A stretch of 64,000 bases of DNA from Apoda limacodes (GCA_946406115.1 OX291557.1:14602501-14666500); one strand, 5' to 3'; counted from the first letter of the stretch, positions 22,915 to 33,250 are shown. The notes: generated from the letters alone by a model not told the origin. Program-made: numbers and translations.

Positions 22915-22920
22915 AATAAA
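22915..22920 (+). terminator. Poly(A) signal AATAAA
   Basis: AATAAA in TGTAAATAAAATC, 67 bases after the stop codon. Confidence 0.75.
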
Positions 22921-23022
22921 ATCTACTCTAAATCGATTATTGTTGTTTTACTATCATACTTAACCTAAATGACACCTTTCAATTTTTTCGGTTATTTAAT
23001 TTTAAATAGATAATTGTAAATT

Positions 23023-23320
23023 ACTAGATTTTGTCAGCGGCTCCGCGCGCCCTAAATTCGGTTATCGGTGTGAAATTTTAACGTGGACTCCTTAATTATA
23101 TACTACTGATGTTTGCTATAGCAGGCTATAGCTGCAGCTATATTTCTTTTAAGCTCAGTTATAGTTCAGCGGGAACTTTTAAAGATTTCGGGATATCATA
23201 GCCTATGTCCTATTCCAGGACTTGACCACTATGTGTGCCAAGTTTCATCCCTATTCGTCCAGTGGTTAAAGCGTGATTGAGTAACAAACATACAAACATA
23301 GTAGGATATTTATTATAAAA
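23023..23320 (-). repeat. ...AAAAGCTAGT-family repeat, reverse
   Basis: ACTAGATTTTGTCAGCGGCT, CGCGCCCTAAATTCGGTTAT, GCTATAGCAGGCTATAGC, AGTTTCATCCCTATTCGTCC and GTGGTTAAAGCGTGATTGAG follow the family order. Confidence 0.7.
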
Positions 23321-23395
23321 AGGGGCCGAAACCCGGAGAGCAACATCCCGTCTAATTTCTAAACTATCAGTATAAAATATGATATAAAATATCCA

Positions 23396-23790
23396 TATTA
23401 ACACTAATATTATAAAGGCGAAAGTAACTCTCTCTGTCTGTTGCCTCTTCACGCATAAACCGCTGTACCGATTAAGATGAAATTTGACATGAAAATAGTT
23501 TGAGTCCCGAGAAAGGACATAGGCTACTTAAAACGTCAAGTGTTAGTCTGTTTTTTTTTATAATTTAAGAGTTGCTGTTGAAATCCTACACTGATAAACG
23601 AATTTAGGGCGGGTGGAACCGCGGGTAAATTTGTCATGAAGATAATTTAAGTTACGGGAAAGGACATAGGCTACTTGAAAACGTAAAGTGTGAGTTGGTT
23701 GTTTTTCTATATTTAAGGAGTTGCCGCTGAAATCCTACACCGATAACCGAATCAAAAGGGAGGGGAGTACCCTGGGCAAAAGCTAGTTGT
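23396..23790 (+). repeat. ...AAAAGCTAGT-family repeat with a partial internal duplication
   Basis: ACTAATATTATAAAGGCGAA starts the element, and AAAGGACATAGGCTACTT occurs twice (about 23512 and 23658). Two 3' ends follow: GGGTGGAACCGCGGG near 23612 and GGGCAAAAGCTAGTTG near 23775. The second half looks like another copy inserted into, or duplicated beside, the first. Confidence 0.65.
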
Positions 23791-24361
23791 AAATAAAGTA
23801 CTTACTGAAATAATATGTAAAATTTTTTTTTTAAATGTACGGGGAAGTACCAATAGTGTGCCTTTGACATATCTTAGCAACCAATATTATACGAAATAAC
23901 CAAAAATAGTTAAGTTGAATTTAAAATTTTTAAGAAAAATAGCTCTAGTTCAGCTAAACAATACGTTAAGTAATTTATTGTGTCCCACAAGAAAACTTAC
24001 GTGGATAAAAATGTCAGATTTTCTACTTCGGAAAAAGAAAGGAAGTATTTATAAACCCTTATTCAGTATCGCGATTTTTTCAGTTTTTTAAATTATATTT
24101 TTAAAAAGTAAAGTTACCCTCCTCAAATCGATACAGTTTTTTCCATCTCGGAAAATATACCTTTTAGCGATTTTTTTACACATACAAAATACACCACCCA
24201 ACGCATATTTTTATCAGATTCGATACCAAGACGGCAAAATTATAAGGCTGTGACAAATGAATGGACATGACAAAACTATAAGGGTTTAGATAAAAGTGTT
24301 AACTGTCAATTTTTTGTAGCACTGTGTCATCACTTGGTCCTTTAAGACAGAATGATTTTTG

Positions 24362-24630
24362 CCCTAAGGCTGCGCCGTACACAGATGTGCAGTTTTTTCG
24401 TGGTTTTTGAAACTTATTTCCCTGTCCAATGGCAAGTTTCAAACTGACTAGAAAGAGACATATCATCATACATTATTTCACAAGAAAATTTATGTATTTA
24501 TTTTTAGATATCTTTAAAAACATCGCTTTGTAAATAAAACTCCCAACCCTCTTGTTCTTCTATTTTTTATCCATAACAAATGTAAAGTAACCATCATAAA
24601 TTTAGCAAATCACTGTAATTGATTTTTCAA
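24362..24630 (-). repeat. Dispersed repeat, copy 3 of 3 (diverged)
   Basis: GATGTGCAGTTTTTTCGTGG, TTTTTAGATATCTTTAAAAA, CCCTCTTGTTCTTCTATTTT and TTTAGCAAATCACTGTAATT parallel 20240-20560. It lacks the hairpin found in that copy. Confidence 0.55.
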
Positions 24631-24692
24631 CTCATTTTTTCAAAAAATGCATTTTCAAAGCTTGTATACATTGTTCGAAAGTTCAAAATTAC

Positions 24693-24769
24693 GCACCATA
24701 CAACGTAACGTGCGGTAAAATAGGTACTTCTCACATACCTGTTTTAGCGCACGCTCTGTTGTATGGCGC
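24693..24769. repeat. Imperfect 34-bp inverted repeat
   Basis: The arms 24693-24726 (beginning GCACCATACAACGTAACGTG) and 24736-24769 (ending TTGTATGGCGC) pair with about six mismatches around a 9-nt loop. It is probably a small MITE or foldback element. Confidence 0.6.
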
Positions 24770-25719
24770 CGTGCGTATCCTTAACGGTTTGTATTTTTAA
24801 TTTCGATCGAACCTCCTTGGAAGCGCTTTTGATCTTAAGTTTGACTCACTTATATACTAAAAAGAAAAGATAGTTCCTTCAGCCTCATTCTCCCGCTTAA
24901 CATAATACATGTAAAATTAAGGATGTCGGTCAGTCAGTTATGCTTCCAAAGCAGCAAGTTTCACTGAATTTGAATAATTGTTCAAATTTTACTGTTAATT
25001 TCCTAAAGTAATGACCTTTATAATTTCCTATTTGATACTTAAAACATTCAACTGAAAGATTTAATTTAATTCCTATATATTAAACTGTTTTCTCGCAGAT
25101 GTGTTGAAAACCGTTATATGACATTCGTGCGGAATTGGGATTTACAAACTCGTGACTATACTCGTTTGTAATAACCAACTTACCGCACAAATATCATAAA
25201 TAACGATTCCATAACTTTTGTAATACAGTTTTAATAAATTAATTTCCAAGTGTTAACTAATTCGTTCTCAGTTTGAAAGATGTTTTTGAAAAAAATGTCA
25301 ACGCATATGTATATGTGAGCATAGGTGGAAAAAAATTCATTTACGAATTTCTTAGTTTTAGAACTACGACTATGTTCAACTTTAATTTAAATAAACAACT
25401 GTCAGTAGTGGCTGGTGATCGTATCATTCCAGAGCCTCTTTCAAAAACTGAATAGGTACCAAGTGCACGAATCAAGAAAGTGCAGGCTATTCATGGTAAA
25501 TTAGTACAAGATACTCGATGTCAAATTCAACACCCCAACATATTATTTGATTATTCGTGAATAGTTGACTTTATTACAACCCGGTGGTACCTTCAGACCA
25601 CAACCCAGCAGCAACTACGAAGTGTCGACACGCCGGAACCACATCTCAGTTCCCGTCACCAGTGGTACCTACCTCGTACATATGGGCATTGCTTAGAGGA
25701 ACCTTTTATATGTAACTAG

Positions 25720-25945
25720 ACTTTGCCAGCGGCTCCGCCCGCCCTAAATTTGGTTATCGGCGTGGAACTCCTTAATTAACTTATTAATTATAATAGTAAT
25801 GACGTTTGCTGTAGCTATAGCTATAGTTCGTTTAAGCTCGGTTATAGTTATTCCCGTAGGAACTCTTGAATTTTTCAGGATAAAAAGTTTCATCCCGATC
25901 CGTCCATTATTACAAAATTTCACATTTATAATATAATTAGGATAA
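25720..25945 (-). repeat. ...AAAAGCTAGT-family repeat, reverse
   Basis: GCCAGCGGCTCCGCCCGCCC, AAATTTGGTTATCGGCGTGG, GCTGTAGCTATAGCTATAG and CATCCCGATCCGTCCATTAT, ending CACATTTATAATATAATTAG. Confidence 0.7.
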
Positions 25946-26087
25946 ATTTTAAGTTAAACGTTTGTCATATAGCTATTAGGATATGTACGAACCTATAAAG
26001 TGTAAAATTTTGTCACCAAATTTTTTTTTAAGTTTATTTTGGCCGAAATTCTTCACTGTACTAGGTAAACAAAATTAACATAGATAC

Positions 26088-26573
26088 AGTTCTAAGGATG
26101 GATATTTAGTACCATGGAAGCCTGGGAGGGCTTTAGTCTGGGACGCGACATGTGTAGACACTTTAGCTCTCAGTCATTCGGAGGGCTCTTTTCGGGCAGC
26201 GGATCACGCTGTGGCCAAGGCGTAGGAACTTGAAACAGAACAAACACAGCGTTCTTAAAAACTGTGACGAGTTTTGTGCCTTCGCCGTGGAGACTATGGA
26301 ACTCGGACGCTAAGTCTTTTAGTAAGCAAATCGGCAAGATGCTCATTGATGTGTCCGGTGACATACGTAGGTACTTCTTCTTTCTTTTAGCAAAAGATCA
26401 GCCCGGCCATTCAGCAGGGGAACGCTGCTTCTATCGTGGGAACGATGCTGGTCGGAAGTCTATTTTTGTTTGTAATGTTCTTAATCTATTATTATTGCTG
26501 TAATTAATGTACGATTGTATATTTCTAAATTTTAATAAATGCTTTTAAGGTGCAAAAAAAAAGTTCTAAGGAT
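26088..26573 (+). mobile_element. 5'-truncated R1/jockey-like LINE with 12-bp target-site duplication
   Basis: AGTTCTAAGGAT occurs at 26088-26099 and 26562-26573, bracketing a 462-bp insert that ends in an A tract (about 26554-26561). The insert opens with a piece reading like LINE ORF2 C-terminal sequence. Plus-strand fragments spread over two frames include LWNSDAKSFSKQIGKMLID, VSGDIR and then, in another frame, ISPAIQQGNAASIVGTM. These match, from memory, the conserved C-terminal tail of lepidopteran non-LTR retrotransposons. Frameshifts and the 5' truncation make it dead. Frames 26170(-) and 26264(+) are parts or shadows of it. Confidence 0.85.
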
Positions 26574-26584
26574 AACTATTAATT

Positions 26585-26638
26585 GTTCCTACATAAGACT
26601 GGGGTAACCCCAGTCTTATAATGTTCTGTGGTTCCTAC
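26585..26638. repeat. 27-bp perfect palindrome between 8-bp direct repeats
   Basis: ATAAGACTGGGGT, a central A, then its exact complement (26593-26619). The octamer GTTCCTAC occurs at 26585-26592, abutting the palindrome, and again at 26631-26638, 11 bases beyond it. Confidence 0.55.
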
Positions 26639-27654
26639 CTTATGATTTACAAGCCTCGCTGGAACATTGTGTATCCAAAGTTAGCACTTTTACTCTTGCA
26701 CTTACTTACTTGCAATAATAGGAGGCGTTTTGTTGTAAATAATCCTACCATAGAGAATGACCCAAGATTTATACAATGTATCACACAAAATATATGTCTT
26801 TTAAACTTAGCTGGATTATGACATGAATGAATATATTGTGGGTATTTGATAAATTTGAAGGCCCTGAAAATTTAGATTGGAATAATTTTTAACGTGATGT
26901 TTGTGATGTTTGTGACGTGTGAATTTTAGCGCAAAATAAGAGATTATTCTATGTAGTAGTATAAATGTCCTGATATAAGTTATATAAATATCTGACAGAT
27001 AGGTGGAGCCTTTAGGCAAATCTAATTAAAATTATTAGTAAGTTTATATTTTACAATAATCTGGGCTCGCCTTTAACATCTGAAATACTTGTAAACCGAT
27101 TTTAAGAACAAGTGAAACAAATTATAAAAGATCTTCGTTGTCATAGTTCAATTTTTGGTTTCATAAATTTGAAGACATACCTACTAAACATGTTTAAAAA
27201 TGTAGTGTCAGTCATATATATAAACAACTGAAAATCCAAACTTTCGCATTTATAACATTGATAGCGGGTAATTAAGGATAACTGGTAATTATAAAATAAA
27301 ATTATCGGCGTTGGATATTTTTACGTCAACTTTTAAAAAAAAAGGAGAAAAAAAGACACTGGCGCACTCTAAGCATTCAAGACATTTTTTTCAATTTGAA
27401 ATTGTGTTGACTCCATGCACCTAATTGAGGATTAAGACAAACTACAAATATTACACAGTATTCTTAAGCGCCTATAGTTTTTTTTTATCTAACTAACAGT
27501 TACAATTCAATAGCCTTCGTATTAGTTTTAGTTACCGTAGAGAGTAAGACATTTAAATGTCAAATCACTTTGACAGATTTGATATATCGCCGCACAGTGT
27601 CGAGGCCTACATCATTTGACACTATTTTTATTTTAATAAGCATGTTGCAAATTT

Positions 27655-27975
27655 CAAATTCGCGATGCAGAAAGGAAATTTGCCGAAGTACCAAAGTTAC
27701 CGACATAGCTCAAAAAGTTAGCAAGCTTAAGTGGCAGTGGGTTAGCCACATCGCTTGTCGAACCAATAACCCATGGGGAAGAAAGGTACTCGAGTGGCGA
27801 CCACGGATCGGAAGACGCAGCGTGGGATGGCCTACTACCAGGTGGACAGACGACCTGCTTAGAGGAGCCACAGGAAGCCGATGGACGCGGGTGGTTTAGG
27901 ACCAGCCGTTGTGAAGACATATAGGGGAGGCCTACGTTCAGCAGTGGACGTCTTGCGGCTGAAATGACGATGTTG
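27655..27975 (+). mobile_element. RTE-type LINE, 3' end of the reverse-transcriptase ORF (relic)
   Basis: The plus-strand frame reads STKVTDIAQKVSKLKWQW, VSHIACRTNNPWGRKVLEW, RPRIGRRSVGWPTTRWTDD and SRWTRVV, then a stop. Beyond the stop, EAYVQQWTSCG can still be read in frame. This is the characteristic C-terminal end of RTE-class endonuclease/reverse transcriptases in Lepidoptera (knowledge-based recognition). The element is 5'-truncated and interrupted by a stop. A second relic lies at 54728-55050. The overlapping 27654-28037(-) frame is a shadow. Confidence 0.85.
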
Positions 27976-28211
27976 AAAATAAATGCTTTGGCTCTGATTT
28001 TGCCTACAAAGTCATCTGGTAGTAATTCAGTTAACATTGTCTCTCTAATTGCCTTACTTGCTTTATCACATAACTACTAAGTACATACCTAATAAACTTG
28101 CGAACGTGCATAAAGATCGACAGACATGCTTACACTTTTATTAAAATATTTCAAAAACAGACTCGACATCCAAAAGTAATGGGTTAATTACTTGATAATT
28201 GATTGCTTATA

Positions 28212-28490
28212 TAGTACTAGCTTTTTCCCGCGGCTCCACCCGCCCTTAATTTGTTAATCGGCGTGGGAATCTTACGTCAACTCCTTAATTATACCAATGA
28301 AGTTTACTATAGTAAGCTATAGCTGTAGCTATAGTTCTTTTATGCTCTGTTATAGTTTTAAATCTAAAAGTCTAAATCTTTTAACTTAAACTATCTCCAT
28401 ACTTATTTTTTATCTAAATCGGTTCAGCTTCAGTTTAACCGTGAAGAGGTAATAGACAGAGTTACTTTCGCATTTATAATATTAGTATGT
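28212..28490 (-). repeat. ...AAAAGCTAGT-family repeat, reverse, near complete
   Basis: TACTAGCTTTTTCCCGCGGC, TCCACCCGCCCTTAATTTG, AGTAAGCTATAGCTGTAGCT, AATCGGTTCAGCTTCAGTTT and TTCGCATTTATAATATTAGT mark both ends of the family. Confidence 0.75.
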
Positions 28491-28723
28491 ATGCAAGCGG
28501 CACCTGCCACTAATAAAACATTATCATATATTTACCTATGAATTGGAGAAAGGAAAAGTCTAAAAAATGTACGACGTTTGTCTCTCAACTGTCTTTTTTA
28601 TCAATTGTCTCTTACCGTAAAACGCATTTAAAACTTTGAGATGTACTTACTACTTGGAACTATGGTATAAGGAGTAATGGTTTTTAAAGGTTTGATAGAA
28701 ACTCTGTAGTTGATTTGACGTTT

Positions 28724-28729
28724 TTTATT
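28724..28729 (-). terminator. Poly(A) signal AATAAA (minus strand)
   Basis: TTTATT on the plus strand, 62 bases past the stop of the inverted gene copy. Confidence 0.6.
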
Positions 28730-28791
28730 TAAAATAATTTAGCTATTCATTTTTGAACCAGAGAAAGACATCTCTATTATCGTGGTAGCGA

Positions 28792-29406
28792 TCACCATGG
28801 GTGTACTCCATAAGCTCTGGTCAGGACAGGTGTGTGAATGGCGTAAGTTGAAACGGGAGCAACAGCGGCAACATGTGAGGAGTAAGCGACCGGAGCTGCA
28901 GCGTAAGTGGAGACGAGCGGAGCGGACGCGATCAGCGACCGTTTGTGAATCGAGTGCGCTTCAGCGAGAGCCTGGAAGTGAGCAGCGCGTGCGGCGACCA
29001 CCTCGGGGGTGTCTAGGGGTACGGCGGGCGCGGCCACAGTCCAGGGAGCTACTAAAGCAGACCTGACCACAGCAGGAGCAACAGCGGTGTACGCAACAGG
29101 AACAGTAGCTACGGTGCTGACAACCGCAGGTGAGGACTTAAAATCGACACGGGACTGATGAGAGACTGCTGCCGGAGCCGCCGCCACAACCGGTGCGCTG
29201 AAGACGGTGCGCACAGCGGGCGCGATGGCAGCTGTAGCCACCACAGCTGGTGAGGATTTGATGTCGACTCGGGATTGATGCGAGACTGCGGCTGGCGCTG
29301 CAGCGATGATCGGTGCTGAATAGGTCACAACACCGGCGTTAAATAGACCTGAAGGTTTGGCAGCAGCGAGCGCCACCACGGATAATAACACCACCAGCGA
29401 GTTCAT
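28792..29406 (-). CDS. Ala/Val-rich cuticular protein (204 aa), inverted near-copy of the 22251 gene
   Basis: Same start (MNSLVVLLSVVALAAAKPS), both AVSHQSRVD(I/F)KSSPAVV motifs, DTPEVVAARAAHFQA, IHKRS and GVHPW terminus. It differs from the plus-strand copy by a six-residue insertion (PIIAAA) after VVTYSA and only about four substitutions (S20G, D24N, one L/V, one A/V). The 3' half of the coding sequence has only a couple of silent changes, and similarity continues about 20 bp past the stop, then ends abruptly. Promoter and leader are recognisably homologous but clearly more diverged than the coding region, which suggests gene conversion or strong constraint. It is convergent with its partner and intronless. 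The plus-strand frame 28782-29066 is a shadow. Confidence 0.9.
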   Translation of the reverse strand: MNSLVVLLSVVALAAAKPSGLFNAGVVTYSAPIIAAAPAAVSHQSRVDIKSSPAVVATAAIAPAVRTVFSAPVVAAAPAAVSHQSRVDFKSSPAVVSTVATVPVAYTAVAPAVVRSALVAPWTVAAPAVPLDTPEVVAARAAHFQALAEAHSIHKRSLIASAPLVSTYAAAPVAYSSHVAAVAPVSTYAIHTPVLTRAYGVHPW

Positions 29407-29452
29407 CGTGGTCTGTGTTCATTCAGTTATGAAAGTAACGCGAGTAAGATGA

Positions 29453-29489
29453 AATTGATGCATTGTCTTTTTGAACGCCAGTATTTATA
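29453..29489 (-). promoter_or_regulatory. Core promoter of the inverted copy
   Basis: TATAAATA (29482-29489 on the minus strand) and an initiator GCATCAATTT whose A lies at 29456, 33 bp downstream. The TATA-to-ATG distance equals that of the 22251 gene. CACAGACCAC occupies 29408-29417. Confidence 0.8.
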
Positions 29490-29799
29490 CCGCTCCCGAT
29501 GCATTTCAAGTTGAAAGTCAAGAACAACAAGTAACACTTGAATTAACTTCCTACGATAGTACTGGCGAATCATAAGTTATTTATGATTCTGTTTTGATAC
29601 AATGTAGGTATATAATAAAGAATCCCGCGGTTTTATATTAAAACGGATTAAATGAAACGTTTCTGGATAAAAAATAAAGTACAATTGCCATAATTTCATT
29701 ATTTAAGTTACAGCAAGCAAGCTTTATTGTTGTTTCGTTTACGTATATTGTTATCTTCGGGGAACAGAAAATTGACCTGGTTAGTTGTAACACCTTAGA

Positions 29800-29990
29800 A
29801 TTGAAATGTTCAGTGCAGTTCCAGAGAAACTTCCTCCCGCGAACACTTGGGTTGTGATATGAGCTCCCTGCCTTTTCTCTGAGACTATAGTATTTATACC
29901 CCCGGTGTGGCAAGCGTCCATAGGCTACGGTGAACGCTTACCATCGCGCGGACCGTAAGCTTATTTGCCGCCCTATTTAGTGGTATTAAA
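29800..29990 (+). mobile_element. LINE 3' fragment (jockey/CR1-like)
   Basis: CTTCCTCCCGCGAACACTTG, GGTTGTGATATGAGCTCCC, GGCAAGCGTCCATAGGCTAC, GGTGAACGCTTACCATCGCG and CTTATTTGCCGCCC match, from memory, the 3' region of a common lepidopteran non-LTR element. It ends in an A-rich run near 29988. The frame 29638-29913(-) crosses it by chance. Confidence 0.55.
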
Positions 29991-30274
29991 AAAAAGAAAA
30001 GTGTAGCGACATATATTTGAACATTGATTCCTCACTAGGTGCTTTAATAGTAGATAGTTCGCCAAAGAGATGTTTAGCCTCCCGAGCGACAGAAAATTAA
30101 GGAATGCCATAAAATTGAGTATGAAAGGGCTTTGGACCGCAGGTAATCATCCAGATTTCCACTTCAAGTGCGAAAAAATAAAACAAAGTGTACCTTTTAA
30201 CTTTAGGTACAGATACAAAAAAGGAATACTTTATGAAAAATTAAAAGTTACGTGCAATTGCGACTTTTAAATAT

Positions 30275-30560
30275 TCAACGCAATATTTTTCACCCGCAAA
30301 TAAATCCGAGTAGTTTATTTTTCTGAAGTATAAGATCTTGATTTCATTTGGTGACATTCTCAAAACAAATAGACACGTTCATCTTTACCGCAATATGTAT
30401 TACGATAAGAAATATAGACATTTCGTGGCTATACATTTTTATTTATTCATGTTGACAAAGGCTACCTACATTCCTTTAGGTCTATTTTCAAAACTAAAAA
30501 AAAAAAATGTTTGCTTTTTATTTTTAAGAAAATTATTCGTAGTAACATTGAAAATATAAG
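30275..30560 (+). repeat. Diverged direct duplication, copy A
   Basis: ATATTCAACGCAATATTT, GGTGACATTCTCAAAACAAA, CACGTTCATCTTTACCGCAA, ATTTCGTGGCTATA, TTGACAAAGGCTAC and AGAAAATTATTCGTAGTAAC align in order with copy B (31757-33055), which is split by a MITE. No coding content is evident. Confidence 0.65.
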
Positions 30561-30960
30561 TCTCGCCCGCAGATTTATTCTACAAGACAAGAACCCGTCC
30601 AATATTTTCCAAATGAAACCAATTTTCTTACATACTAAAGTTAATACTTCATTTTTCATTGTTGAAAATGTCTAGATTAAATTATAATTATAATACAGTA
30701 GGCTCTCAGTAATCCGGCACTCACAGACTTTTTTTCTCTTCTAACTGCTGACTTCTAGCTGTTGTTGGCCGCTTGGCCTAACGTTTGCGGCGGGGATGCT
30801 TGCACTCTGCTGCTGAAGTTGGGGTGGTTTGCACAAGGGTCTTATGGACATGGGCAATCGCTCTTAAATGTAAATTAGGCAAAATTTATCGCTGTTTCGA
30901 AAAAGTAAAAAGAGACTCAAGAAAACAAACGGCAGAAAACTCTTCAGCCGTTGCCTTTTT

Positions 30961-31479
30961 AACCGACTTCAAAAAACTTTTTTTTTTTATGTATGTTACC
31001 CGATTTCTCGAAGATGCCTGGACCGATTTGAGAAATTCTTTTTTTATTTCAAAAGGTTATGCTTTCCAGGTGGTCCCATATTATTAAAGTGAATTTAAAA
31101 CTTAAACTTTTGGAGAAAAAAAATATTAATGTTAAGTTGGAACTGGTGAAACGCCTTTTATGTTGATGATTGTATAAAACTTTGTTACGAGTATGGATGT
31201 TTTTAGTGTACAAGAAAAAAAAACAAATCGTCCATGAAAATAAAAAAATTTGAACAAAAAAAACAACCGGTTCCAAAAAGATGCACTAAAGGTAAAAATA
31301 ATTACTAATTTCCAAAAATGTGATCTGAATTACAGTTTGAAGTTGGTATCTATGTACTTATGTAACAGTTTATAACACACTTTGCTTGCATGACACCAAT
31401 TTCGAACTGTAATTCAGATCAGATTCTTGGAAATTAGTAATTATTTTTACCTTTTTAGTGCATCTTTTTAAAGCCGGTT
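30961..31479. mobile_element. MITE/foldback element with AACCG(A/G)CTTxAAAAA ends
   Basis: The left end AACCGACTTCAAAAA and the right end (complement AACCGGCTTTAAAAA) form short terminal inverted repeats. Just inside the left end, ATGTATGTTACCCGATTTCT, CGAAGATGCCTGGACCGATT and GGTGGTCCCATAT are words I associate with a very common lepidopteran repeat. The right part, 31265-31479, is itself a long hairpin: arms 31265-31347 and 31395-31479 pair with few mismatches around a 47-nt loop. No transposase is present. The right end alone recurs at 7105 and 59450. Confidence 0.7.
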
Positions 31480-31935
31480 GTTTTTTTTTTGTTAAAAAGT
31501 TTTAAACTATTAAAATGTAACTAGTCAAAGCGCCCAGGTATTTTAGAGTACCTAGTATACCGTGTCGCGTATCGCGCTTGAATGGTGTGTCGGTGGCGAC
31601 GTACTCTGTCTGAGGATGCTATAGAATCGAGTATGAATGGATTTTAGTCCCGAGGTATACACACTATTTGTCACATCGTGTGCAAGAAAATATAATAAAA
31701 ATGGTACCTATATTATGAAGAATTCAAAGGACCAACAGTAGCAACAATTTTGAATATTCAACGAAATATTTATCTCTAGCTAGTTGATCAGTGTTGTTTG
31801 TATTTGTATAGAAGTAAGAACTTTATTTTCACCATGTGACATTCACAAAAATTCACGTTCATTTTCACCTCAATTTGTATAACAATAAAAATTCTAGATA
31901 TTTCGCGGTTATATTGTTGGCAAAGGCACTATGCA

Positions 31936-32922
31936 TATGTCGTGGCCAGATCTTAGAATTTATCACTTCATTATGTGTCCGATAATTTCATGAAATGGTC
32001 GTATTTCATGATCTATCAGCTAAAACTGATCATATCGTTCAAACGTTAACTTTTAATGATATATCAATCCACGTTTGGCCATCTCATTGATTCCATAATA
32101 TTAAAATGTATTTTTCTCGTACGTTCAAATAAAAAATCAATTGCAATTAAAGCAGTGGGGATGTAGTTGACATAACTGCACCAATACTGCAGTGTCGTAA
32201 CGATATTTCATTACACTTTTATCTTACACTAGACGATACCCGCTATTTTACCCGTGGAAAACCTATTTTTGTGATAGATCTGGATAAATGTATTATTGAT
32301 ATTAAGTTAATTGTAAGCACCGTTACGCCGTTAGGGGAATAGTGCCCCGAAGAAATAAAAATATTCCCTTGGGAACTCTTAAGGAGAATAAAAAGTTTAT
32401 ATTATTTTCTGTCCCTCCAGTTATCTCCGCGCCAAATTATACCGTTGCTATGTTGCAACGTCATGGAATCGCATTCGTGTTTTTCTTACAGATATGGATA
32501 TTTTGAACTAAACACTTACATTATTAAAAAAGATTATAGCCTATGTCCACCCTAAAAGTGCATTATAAATACTTCTCAAAAGTGGACAAGTATTTTCGGA
32601 AATTAGCGCCTACATTCAAACTTAACTTCTTTATAATATTAGTGTAGATTTGAACATTGTTATTCGCTTTTAATACAGAATAATGTTTTACCGCCATGAT
32701 GCATCACAAAAATAAAGCGATATCCGCGCCTCTGCTGGTGGATAAAATAACTATTTTACGATATGATCACTAGTGTTTAGCTGTATCATGAATTAGTGGA
32801 ATATTCATTGTCTAGACCATATCATGATGTGGGTACATGTCTATTCATGAAATATGACCATTCCTTGAAATGGTCGGACACATCATGAAGTGATCAATTC
32901 TAAGATCGGGCCACGACACATA
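31936..32922. mobile_element. About 1-kb MITE with long (about 75-bp) terminal inverted repeats
   Basis: Left end TATGTCGTGGCC, then GATCTTAGAATT, ATCACTTCAT, ATGTGTCCGA, TGAAATGGTC and ATTTCATGA. The right end is its complement in mirror order (GGCCACGACACATA at the edge). TA lies at each border. The centre (about 32225-32650) carries a reversed ...AAAAGCTAGT-family copy inserted into the MITE. No transposase frame. Confidence 0.75.
32225..32650 (-). repeat. ...AAAAGCTAGT-family repeat nested inside the MITE
   Basis: ACTAGACGATACCCGCTATT, CTCCGCGCCAAATTATACCG, TATAGCCTATGTCCACCC and CTTTATAATATTAGTGTAG mark a diverged reverse copy. Confidence 0.5.
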
Positions 32923-33059
32923 CATCCAACGATCGCCAAACAACGTCGCAGTCACGCATTAGGTCGCTTTCAGTTCATTTTTCAAAAGTTAATTCAAATG
33001 AAAAAAATAATGTTAGCTTTTAATATTTTTTTAAAGAAATTATTCGTAACTATAATTTT

Positions 33060-33250
33060 TTTCCCGGTTGGACCCGAGTTGATATTTGATATCGGTGGAT
33101 TTCTATGGCAAGTCTTTGTAATTAATATAAGAAAAGAATGCTATAGCAAGCTACAGCTGTAGCTTTATTTAGCCCACGTAAAATTCGGTCACTATAGTTA
33201 TTCTAGCGGGAACTTTTTCGGGTTAAAAAGTAACCTATGTCCTTCTTCAA
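33060..33250 (-). repeat. ...AAAAGCTAGT-family fragment, reverse
   Basis: TTTTCCCGGTTGGACCCG, ATATCGGTGGATTTC, TGCTATAGCAAGCTACAGCT, GTTATTCTAGCGGGAAC and TAACCTATGTCC follow the family order, without the 5' end. Confidence 0.55.

Larger units (their letters stand above)
22921..28723. other. Spacer between the two convergent inverted gene copies; repeats only
   Basis: About 5.8 kb. It holds ...AAAAGCTAGT-family copies (four), a dispersed repeat copy, a LINE insertion, an RTE fragment and small palindromes, all listed separately. A GC-richer stretch at 25570-25690 has no recognisable content. I see no gene. Confidence 0.55.
31757..33055 (+). repeat. Diverged direct duplication, copy B, interrupted by a MITE
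   Basis: The left part (31757-31935) ends GGCAAAGGCACTATGCA and the right part resumes at 32923 (ACATCCAACG...). It then matches copy A again through TTAATATTTTTTTAAAGAA and ATTATTCGTAACTATAA. The interruption is the element at 31936-32922. Confidence 0.6.

Noticed and set aside
27654..28037. 127-codon minus-strand frame
   Set aside because: Antisense of the RTE reverse-transcriptase relic, whose plus-strand reading has clear family residues.
22573..29066. Arg/Gln-rich open frames opposite the inverted pair (22573-22890 minus, 28782-29066 plus)
   Set aside because: Antisense shadows of the GC-rich cuticle coding sequence; the pair is preserved only because the sense copies are.
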